A stretch of DNA of 24,475 bases. It comes from an uncultured Selenomonadales bacterium (GTDB lineage: Bacteria > Bacillota > Clostridia > Christensenellales > QALW01). Positions 14,770 through 20,571 of the stretch are shown here, piece by piece; position 1 is the stretch's first letter; the number at the start of each line of letters is the position of its first letter. Location: NCBI GenBank assembly GCA_905200615.1, contig CAJKLB010000037.1, positions 1 through 24,475 on the forward strand, in the 5' to 3' direction. The position numbers were made by a program, and so were the translations under genes. Below the pieces are notes generated by a model. The model was not told the DNA's origin. It saw only the letters and a program-made list of their open reading frames with translations, and made no database searches.

Positions 14770-14805
14770 TCCTTTTTGAATAGCCGGGAAAGTGTCTGAA
14801 CTGTA

Positions 14806-14851
14806 AAAAAGCTTTGTGTTGTCACCTGCAAGTGTCTTCACAGAGCTTTTT
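14806..14851. terminator. Bidirectional terminator between ferritin and the minus-strand small gene
   Basis: AAAAAGCTTTGTG (14806-14818) pairs with CACAGAGCTTTTT (14839-14851) with a single G-U position. A-run and T-run flanks allow termination on both strands. It lies between the ferritin stop and the convergent gene end at 14870. Confidence 0.8.
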
Positions 14852-14869
14852 GAACTATTGGCAGATTAT

Positions 14870-15073
14870 TTAATTAAATCTGTAATACTCGCTCAATTCG
14901 ATTTGCTTATGCTGAACTTCAAGCTCACCGACTCGTCGGTGTAGCGCTTCGGCGGTACGGATATACGTATTTTGGCTGTGAAGCTCGATTTGCATTTCAA
15001 CCGGCAATGAAAGAAAATATCTGCGTGTACTGCTGCTTTCGCGGATTAACTGTTGTAAATCTCCATATTTCAA
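14870..15073 (-). CDS. Conserved hypothetical small protein
   Basis: This 67-residue, mostly helical, charged protein contains the segment SSSTRRYFLSLPVEMQIELH and ends ELSEYYRFN. I recall similar short clostridial proteins with the YFLSLPV and LH-containing pattern, but know no function. It starts at TTG 15073, preceded on the minus strand by GAGGTGA a few bases upstream, which supports real translation. It has no signal peptide, membrane helix or cysteine. It is convergent with ferritin and divergent from an AraC-type promoter, with an operator half-site just upstream. A role in metal response is possible but unsupported beyond position. Confidence 0.65.
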   Translation of the reverse strand: MKYGDLQQLIRESSSTRRYFLSLPVEMQIELHSQNTYIRTAEALHRRVGELEVQHKQIELSEYYRFN

Positions 15074-15086
15074 AGTATCACCTCAC

Positions 15087-15104
15087 GGTTAGCATTTGAG
15101 ACAT
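15087..15104. promoter_or_regulatory. Operator half-site before the minus-strand small gene
   Basis: GGTTAGCATTTGAGACAT has an intact left half (GGTTAGC) but a degraded right half. It is 13 nt upstream of the TTG start of the minus-strand gene. It may be a weak or decaying site for the DtxR-like repressor. Confidence 0.35.
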
Positions 15105-15163
15105 AGTTTCAAAATATATTTGGTAAAGTAAGGTAATACAAAAAGTATAAATTATGTAACATT

Positions 15164-15225
15164 GTCTTAATGGAGCCTTTTTCCGTCTGTTTGGAGAGGA
15201 AAAGGCTCCTGCTTTTTTATAAAAT
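15164..15225 (+). promoter_or_regulatory. AraC-type promoter C (secreted-protein unit)
   Basis: GTCTTAATGGAGC (15164-15176) and GTCTGTTTGGAGA (15185-15197) repeat at a 21-bp period. A -10-like TAAAAT (15220-15225) lies 22 nt later, and TATAAT at 15225-15230 is an alternative. An inverted repeat GGAGCCTTTT (15172-15181) / AAAAGGCTCC (15200-15209) matches the one at promoter A in position, with different arm bases. Confidence 0.7.
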
Positions 15226-15269
15226 ATAATTAATTCGCGAGCCTCAAAGGCTCATTATTTAAGAAACTA

Positions 15270-15287
15270 TGTTAGCAGTTGCTAGCA
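15270..15287. promoter_or_regulatory. Metal-repressor operator 6 (secreted-protein unit)
   Basis: TGTTAGCAGTTGCTAGCA keeps both core halves with one change (GCTAG for GCTAA). It lies 50 bp from the start of the -10 box and 73 bp from the end of the AraC repeat, the same distances as at promoter A. A small hairpin (15239-15253, GAGCCT/AGGCTC) lies in the leader just before it. Confidence 0.68.
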
Positions 15288-15308
15288 TAAACAGTGAAAG
15301 GTGAGAAT

Positions 15309-15606
15309 ATGCGGACAAAGAGTATGAAACAGTTGCTTTGTGTAATTTCAGCATTGTTGATATTATGTTTAAGCTCGGTTAACGCATTGGCATACAGCTA
15401 TAACGATTTACCTAACTGCTAATGAAAGCGGTAAACTTGTAAGCGGATCTGATGAACTTGCTTTCACCAATTCTCTTGAAGACGGAAAACTCGTCAAGGA
15501 CGGAGATAGCCTTGCAGGTACTGTAGAAGTAACTGAGAATGCTACTAACCCCGGCAAATATACCGGAACAATTGATTTTACAATCAGCTATTTTTCCGGA
15601 AAATAA
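15309..15606 (+). pseudogene. Frameshifted small secreted protein gene
   Basis: ATG 15309 (ribosome site AAAGGTGAG, 15297-15305) opens a clear signal peptide: MRTKSMKQLL, a Leu/Ile/Cys-rich core, then NALAYS. This frame stops at 15422 after 37 codons. The +1 frame is open from about 15376 to TAA 15604-15606 and encodes a beta-rich domain (TIYLTANESGKLVSGSDELA ... GKYTGTIDFTISYFSGK). Joining the two would give a roughly 95-100-residue exported protein. The tail resembles the YTGTxxFTIS ends of secreted clostridial beta-sandwich proteins, a loose resemblance only. No slippery heptamer is seen in the overlap, so a one-base insertion or a sequencing error is likely. Regulation by both AraC-type and metal-operator signals suggests an iron-limitation surface protein. 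Confidence 0.65.
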
Positions 15607-15641
15607 ATAAGTATACAAATAAATAGTTACTTATCGATTCG

Positions 15642-15670
15642 GGAGGTGTCTTTTTGATACCTCCTGCTTT
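15642..15670 (+). terminator. Intrinsic terminator after the secreted-protein gene
   Basis: GGAGGTGTC (15642-15650) pairs with GATACCTCC (15656-15664), one G-U pair, loop TTTTT, followed by TGCTTTT. Confidence 0.8.
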
Positions 15671-15693
15671 TCGCTTTCCCACCAAAATATTAA

Positions 15694-15755
15694 ATCTATT
15701 TGGAGCATAACTCTGCCTTTTTGGAGCAGAAACAAGAAGAAATAAATTATACAAT
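15694..15755 (+). promoter_or_regulatory. AraC-type promoter D (CydDC-like unit)
   Basis: ATCTATTTGGAGC (15694-15706) and GCCTTTTTGGAGC (15715-15727) repeat at a 21-bp period. TACAAT (15750-15755) is 22 nt downstream. The GTCT end of each repeat is slightly degraded compared with promoters A-C. Confidence 0.68.
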
Positions 15756-15828
15756 TATATGATGAGTCTTTATGTTTTACCGGTCGCTTCTTTAAGAAAA
15801 ATATCGAAGACGGGAAAGGATACGAAAA

Positions 15829-15966
15829 ATGAGTAACTCTATGGAATCCTTGTTATACGGTTTAATAGCTATCGGAGTAGTTGTTGCTTTTGTTGCTATC
15901 TGCTGTGTCATAAAGCACCTATGCAAACAATATTTGAAACGGAGTAAAAGACATGATGATAAATAA
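15829..15966 (+). CDS. Small single-helix membrane protein
   Basis: A 45-residue reading frame: MSNSMESLLYGLIAIG, then a hydrophobic helix of about 20 residues (roughly 8-28, rich in Val, Ala and Ile with a CC pair), then a basic tail KHLCKQYLKRSKRHDDK. This predicts an N-out, basic-inside membrane peptide. GGAAAGGA (15812-15819) precedes ATG 15829. The gene overlaps the next one by 14 nt, so translation is probably coupled. It is the first gene after AraC-type promoter D. It may be a small accessory subunit of the ABC transporter that follows. No family is recognised. Confidence 0.65.
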   Translation: MSNSMESLLYGLIAIGVVVAFVAICCVIKHLCKQYLKRSKRHDDK

Positions 15967-17692
15967 ACGGCTGATCGGCACGGTCAGCGAGAGCAAAAAA
16001 TATGTGGCGGGAAATGTGATTTTACAGTGGTGCTCCCTTGCAGCAAATATCGCTATGATGACAAGCATTACCTACCTTCTGCAAGATCTGTTCCGAAAAA
16101 CTGCGAACACGAAAAGTATAGTAATAACCGCAGTTGTCACAGTCATTGCGGTAATTATTCGGTTTATCTGTACGACGGGAGCTTCACGAATGGGATATCT
16201 GGCCTCTAAGGCAGTCAAGAAAAATCTTCGTGAAAAGATATATCTCAAACTTCTAAAGCTTGGAACTTCCTACAATGAAAAGGTTAATACCTCGGAAGTT
16301 GTACAGGTTGCGGTAGAAGGTGTAGATCAGCTGGAAACCTATTTCGGCGCATATCTTCCGCAATTCTTCTATGCAATGCTGGCGCCGCTGACGCTGTTTG
16401 TTTATCTGTGCTTTGTGAATGTGCCGTCGGCAATCGTACTGCTTGTCTGTGTACCGCTGATTCCTGTGGCAATAGCGGCGGTGCAGACATGGGCGAAAAA
16501 GCTCCTCTCAAAATATTGGGGACAATATACGGCACTCGGCGATACCTTCCTTGAAAATCTGCAAGGTCTTACAACACTTAAAATCTATCAGGCAGATGAT
16601 TTCAAACAACAGGAAATGAACGAGGAATCCGAGAAGTTCCGCAAAATTACCATGAAAGTACTGACAATGTAGCTTAATTCCATTACCATTATGGATTTAA
16701 TTGCCTATGGTGGGGCAGCGCTCGGCGTGATTATGGCGGCGACGCAGTATGGGAGCGGTCATGTTTCTCTTGCAGGATGTTTGCTGATTATTCTGTTGGC
16801 GGCGGATTTTTTTATTCCTATGCGTCAGCTCGGCTCTTTCTTCCATATTGCGATGAACGGCATGGCGGCAAGCGATAAAATCTTCCGCTTGTTAGACCTG
16901 CCCGAAGCAGATGAGAAAAGTGAGAGTGTCCCTGAGGATTGCGCGATTTGTTGTAAAGATTTGCATTTTTCTTATGAGAAAAACCGTGAAATTCTGCACG
17001 GAGTAAATATGAATCTCCCTATGGGTAGTTTCACCTCAATTGTGGGAGAATCAGGTTGCGGTAAATCTACCGTTTCCGCAATTCTTATGGGAAGAAATAA
17101 GGGTTATACCGGCTCGGTTACAATAGGCGGCAAAGAACTGAACAAAATCAGCGAAACCTCGCTTATGCAAAATCTCACCTATGTAAGCCACCAAAGCTAC
17201 CTTTTTAAAGGAACTGTCAGAGATAATCTGCTGATGGGATGTCCTAAGGCAACCGACACACAACTTTGGAGCGTACTTGACAGAGTAAATCTTTCTTCCT
17301 TTTTGAAAAGTGAAAAAGGCCTTGATACACTTCTTTCCGAAAAAGCCTCTAACCTTTCGGGCGGTCAATGTCAGCGGATTGCTCTTGCAAGGGCACTTCT
17401 TCACGACAGTCCCATATACATTTTTGACGAGGCCACCTCTAATATTGATGTGGAAAGCGAGAACGACATTATGCGTGAAATACACGCTCTTGCAAAAACA
17501 AAGACAGTTATCCTGATTTCACACCGTCTTGCGAATGTGGCATCCTCAGATAACATTTATGTGATGGAGAGCGGTACGGTAAAAGAAAGCGGAACGCATG
17601 GGGAATTACTACAACAAAGCGGAACATATGCTAAGCTTTGGAATGCACAGCAAAGCCTTGAAAATTACGCAGGAGGTGTAAAAAATGAATAA
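15953..17692 (+). pseudogene. CydD-like ABC transporter gene with in-frame amber codon
   Basis: The frame runs 580 codons but is broken by TAG at 16670-16672. Before it lies a six-helix membrane domain with CydD-like features (ASRMGYLASKAV, QLETYFGAYLPQFFYAM). After it, in the same frame, LNSITIMDLIAYGG continues the last helices. A complete ATPase domain follows: Walker A GESGCGKST, signature LSGGQCQ, Walker B IYIFDEAT, H-loop ISHR. A C-to-T change from CAG (Gln) would explain it. TAG serves as a normal stop elsewhere here (828, 19740), so recoding is unlikely. ATG 16691 has no ribosome site. It is partnered with the CydC-like gene, overlapping it by 8 nt, and lies under an AraC-type promoter. 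A thiol, heme or metallophore substrate is possible. Confidence 0.85.
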
Positions 17693-18912
17693 ACGAAGAA
17701 ACGGATTTACCGTTATGGCTCGGCTTATCGGTCTTGTGAAACCCCTTGCCGGATATATGGTGTTGGCTGCGACTATGGGACTTATCGGTCATTTATGTGC
17801 ATCTTTTATTACCATCTTCGGCGGCTATGCGGCAGCAAAGGTGCTTGGAATAGACGTCTCTTTTTCTTTAGCGTTTTTGTTTGTTTCTGTTATGCTGTTT
17901 GCACTTATCAGAGGAATTCTGCGTTATGCGGAACAGGCTTGCAATCATTTTATTGCTTTTAAACTGTTGGCACTTATCCGTGAAAAGGTCTTTTTAGCAC
18001 TTCGCAGACTCTGTCCCGCAAAGCTTGAGGGTAAGGACAAGGGAAACCTTATATCTGTAATTACATCGGATATTGAACTGCTTGAGGTGTTTTATGCACA
18101 CACCATTTCGCCGATTTTAATTGCTTTGTTCTTTTCGGTTATTCTTTGCCTGTTCATCGGCAGTTTTAATATATGGCTCGGCATTATTGCACTTGCGGCA
18201 TATATCACAGTAGGCATAATCATTCCGTTAATAACTTCAAAATTCAGCGGAGAGGACGGGATTAAATTCCGAACAAAGTCGGGTAATCTTTCAGGGTTTG
18301 TGCTGGATAGCCTTCGCGGTCTTTCCGAGATTATACAATACGGTCAAGGTAATAAGCGTATTGACGACATGAACGCACAAACCGATGCTCTCTCGACAGA
18401 TGAAAAAAAGAATGAAACGCACAGCAGGACGAAATCAAGCGGTAACGAATACTGTTATTTTGATTTTTGACCTTATAATGCTTTTCACCTCTGCCATGCT
18501 TTACCAAAACGGCAAAATTGAGTTTATCGGTGTGCTGATTCCTACACTTGCACTTATGAGTTCTTTCGGTCCCACCGTAGCACTTGCAAACTTGGGCAGT
18601 ACCCTTCAAAATACCTTTGCGGCAGGAAACCGTGTGCTTGATATCCTTGAAGAAACTCCCACTGTTGAGGAAATAAGCGGTAAAAATGAAGTGACCTTTA
18701 CCGGAGCTTCTGCCGAAAATGTCACCTTTGCTTACGGTGAAGAAACCATATTAGATGATGTTTCGGTAAATATTCCGAAATCTTCCGTTGTGGGTATTGT
18801 CGGCAGAAGCGGAAGCGGAAAATCCACTTTGCTTAAACTCTTGATGCGCTTTTGGAAGGTGCAAAAAGGCTGTATTAAAATATCTGATACCGATATAGAA
18901 AACATCAATAAG
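17685..18912 (+). pseudogene. CydC-like ABC transporter gene, frameshifted and truncated
   Basis: ATG 17685 begins a CydC-like half-transporter: KPLAGYMVLAATMGLIGHL, RGILRYAEQACNHFIAFKLL and the LCPAKLEGKDKGNLISVITS loop. The frame shifts by +1 at an A7 run (18403-18409). With six A residues the protein would read on through DEKRMKRTAGRNQ into the last membrane helices and the ATPase domain (Walker A GRSGSGKST, about 18805-18830). ABC homology ends near DTDIENIN, about 18909. The signature, Walker B and H-loop are absent, replaced by recombinase sequence in the same frame. The unshifted frame stops at 18470. The pair with the preceding gene was probably once a functional heterodimer. Confidence 0.85.
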
Positions 18913-19740
18913 AAAATCAAACATACTCCCGACCAGTGGAAAGTCTTTGAAGGCACCCATGAGGCGATCATCGACAAGGAAACTTTTGAAATCGTCCAGA
19001 AAATCCGGGCAGGCAAACGGCGTCCTACTAGGATGGGGGAAATGCCAATGTTCTCCGGATTGCTCTATTGTGCAGACTGTGGACGTAAGTTGTCCTTCCA
19101 CCGCAAGGCAGATGACCTGCCGGAAAAACACAATTATCTCTGCGAGAATTATCGGAGCAACACTTCCAAATGCACTATGCACTATATCCGCAATGTAGTT
19201 GTGGAGCGGATCGTCCTTGAAAATCTGAAAGAGGTGATCCAGTATGTTTCCAACTATGAAGATGAATTTGTGCGGATGATAATGGATTCCGATATGCGGC
19301 AACGAAACCGTGAGTTGTCACAAAAGAAAAAGCGTCTGGCAGAGATACAGAAGCGGATTGGAGAACTGGATACCATTTTCCAGCGTATCTATGAGGATAA
19401 TATCATTGGCAAACTTTCTGACGAGCGGTTTATGAAAATGTCGAAGGGCTACGAGGACGAACAGCATACCTTGCAGACTGAGGCGGATGAAATTCAGAGC
19501 GAGCTCCAACAGGAAGAAAAGAAAAGCGTGGATGTGAAACGCTTTCTTGCCATCGTAAAGAAATATACGGACCTGACCGAACTGACACCTGAAATACTCC
19601 GGGAGTTTATTGACAAGATTATCGTCCACGCTCCAGATAAGAGCAGCGGCAGACGGTTACAGGAAATTGAGATCATCTATAACCATATCGGAGAATTTGA
19701 CCGTTCAAAGGTCACTCTTTGGAAAGGAAATGCGGTATAG
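18913..19740 (+). pseudogene. C-terminal half of a large serine recombinase fused to the ABC remnant
   Basis: From about 18913 the frame encodes the end of a large serine recombinase. It starts with the Recombinase-domain tail (TPDQWKVFEGTHEAIIDKET), then a zinc-ribbon (YCADCGRKL ... YLCENYRSNTSKCTMHYIRN), then a long coiled-coil (about 19290-19530). A DUF4368-like end follows with FIDKIIVHAPDKSSGR and EIEIIYNHIGEF. The N-terminal catalytic domain with its serine is missing, so it is not active. Such enzymes (TnpX/TndX-like) move conjugative or mobilisable elements of Clostridia. It is continuous in frame with the preceding ABC fragment, with no start of its own. This marks the scar of an integration followed by deletion. 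Confidence 0.88.
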
Positions 19741-19762
19741 CACCTACAATGCCATACCGCAT
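19730..19762. repeat. Inverted repeat around the recombinase stop codon
   Basis: ATGCGGTAT (19730-19738) and ATACCGCAT (19754-19762) are exact reverse complements across the TAG stop of the recombinase remnant. It could be a weak terminator without T-run, or part of the mobile element's terminal structure. Confidence 0.55.
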
Positions 19763-19794
19763 AATCCAAAATCTAAAAAACATCCTTATGAAAG

Positions 19795-19855
19795 CCTTGA
19801 GAAATCAAGGGTTTTCGGCATCCCAAATCCGAGTTGACAACAAATTGACAACAAT
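19795..19855. repeat. Hairpin and tandem TTGACAACAAW repeat at a probable element edge
   Basis: CCTTGA (19795-19800) pairs with TCAAGG (19805-19810). Further on, TTGACAACAAA (19834-19844) is followed directly by TTGACAACAAT (19845-19855). No gene is seen in 19741-20034. The repeats lie just after the recombinase remnant and may be terminal or attachment-site sequence of the lost element. Confidence 0.45.
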
Positions 19856-19932
19856 TTTTCGTATCAATTTGAAGAATTGTAACGCAGTATGAATAGTTGA
19901 CAGGATAAAACACAATATAGCACTTGCTATGT

Positions 19933-19979
19933 AGAGAACACTTTTTTGAAAGAAATTTCAAGAGGTGTTCTCTTTTTTT
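19933..19979 (+). terminator. Strong intrinsic terminator
   Basis: AGAGAACAC (19933-19941) pairs with GTGTTCTCT (19965-19973). An inner stem TTGAAA/TTTCAA (19946-19961) extends the structure, and a T-run follows. It separates the mobile-element remnant from the next fragment. Confidence 0.85.
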
Positions 19980-20034
19980 CGTTGGGTTTGCTTTTGTCAT
20001 GACAGCCAATATTATCTGAAAGGGACTGAATACC

Positions 20035-20382
20035 ATGATTAGTGATGCCGGATTATATCCCGGCACTGTAAAAGTAGGACAGGACGGTGTGCTCCGTATG
20101 GAAATCGGCGGCAGCAAATCGTACATCTTAACCTGTATGAATTCTGCTGTCGAGGTTCCGGAGCCGACGCAAGCTCCTGCCACAACAGAGAATGACCCGG
20201 AAGAATCCAATTCCGAAACTGACTCAGCAGAAGATGGCAGCGCAACTGTTGCCGGCATTCCGGTACTCCATATCGTACTCTTCGCAGGCGGTATGGTAGT
20301 GGCAATCGGTGCCTTAATTGCTATGCACGTAGTAAAAAGACGCCGCGAGTCCGAACCTGCGTATGACGATGATGACGAATAA
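20035..20382 (+). CDS. C-terminal fragment of a membrane-anchored surface protein (probable remnant)
   Basis: A 115-residue frame holds a short beta-rich piece (GLYPGTVKVGQDGVLRMEIG), a Pro/Thr/Glu/Ser-rich linker (PEPTQAPATTENDPEESNSE), a membrane helix (about 78-98) and a basic-then-acidic tail (KRRRESEPAYDDDDE). This is the layout of the end of an exported, membrane-anchored protein. However, there is no signal peptide, and an in-frame TGA lies just upstream of ATG 20035. GAAAGGGA (20018-20025) could allow translation. Its place right after the mobile-element scar suggests the 5' part was lost. The specific family is not recognised. Confidence 0.55.
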   Translation: MISDAGLYPGTVKVGQDGVLRMEIGGSKSYILTCMNSAVEVPEPTQAPATTENDPEESNSETDSAEDGSATVAGIPVLHIVLFAGGMVVAIGALIAMHVVKRRRESEPAYDDDDE

Positions 20383-20406
20383 CGCTCCAGACTGAGTTTG
20401 GGGCGT

Positions 20407-20483
20407 AATCGCACCTAATAAGCACCATTTTGTTGTGAATAATCTGTAAATGTTACGAAAAGGCTTGACAAATCGCACCTAAT
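20407..20483. repeat. Pair of 13-bp direct repeats AATCGCACCTAAT
   Basis: The same 13 bases occur at 20407-20419 and 20471-20483, 64 bp apart. The second copy fills the spacer between the -35 and -10 boxes of the promoter at 20465-20493, where a bound protein would block polymerase. Possible operator pair. Confidence 0.6.
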
Positions 20484-20493
20484 CGGCTATACT
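20465..20493 (+). promoter_or_regulatory. Strong promoter with no gene downstream
   Basis: TTGACA (20465-20470) and TATACT (20488-20493) have 17-nt spacing. Transcription from about 20500 would meet a strong terminator within 70 nt. Confidence 0.78.
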
Positions 20494-20499
20494 ATAGTC

Positions 20500-20568
20500 G
20501 TGGCAGGGCTGGGCTTTATGTCCCGCCGGAATTTAATACAAAAAAAGACCGCGCGGAGCGGTCTTTTT
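20500..20568 (+). ncRNA. Candidate small RNA
   Basis: A transcript of about 70 nt is expected between the promoter at 20465-20493 and the terminator ending at 20568. It holds a GC-rich hairpin (GGCAGGG near 20502 with CCCGCC near 20522) before the terminator stem, and no reading frame. Its end points toward the convergent SGNH gene. The family is not recognised and expression is unproven. Confidence 0.42.
20541..20568. terminator. Bidirectional terminator
   Basis: GACCGC pairs with GCGGTC over a short GCGGA loop, flanked by an A-run on the left and a T-run on the right. It can end the plus-strand transcript and the minus-strand SGNH gene, whose stop is 4 nt away. Confidence 0.9.
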
Positions 20569-20571
20569 AAT

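Noticed and set aside
15376..15418. Programmed ribosomal frameshift in the secreted-protein gene
   Set aside because: No slippery heptamer or stable downstream structure was found in the overlap, and the shift needed is +1.
16670..16672. TAG as a recoded sense codon
   Set aside because: TAG is used as an ordinary stop in feoA2 (826-828) and at the recombinase end (19738-19740), and neighbouring genes show independent damage.
19773..20414. Minus-strand open frame of 213 codons
   Set aside because: It runs through a strong terminator and opposite a plausible plus-strand gene, with no recognisable domain or ribosome site.
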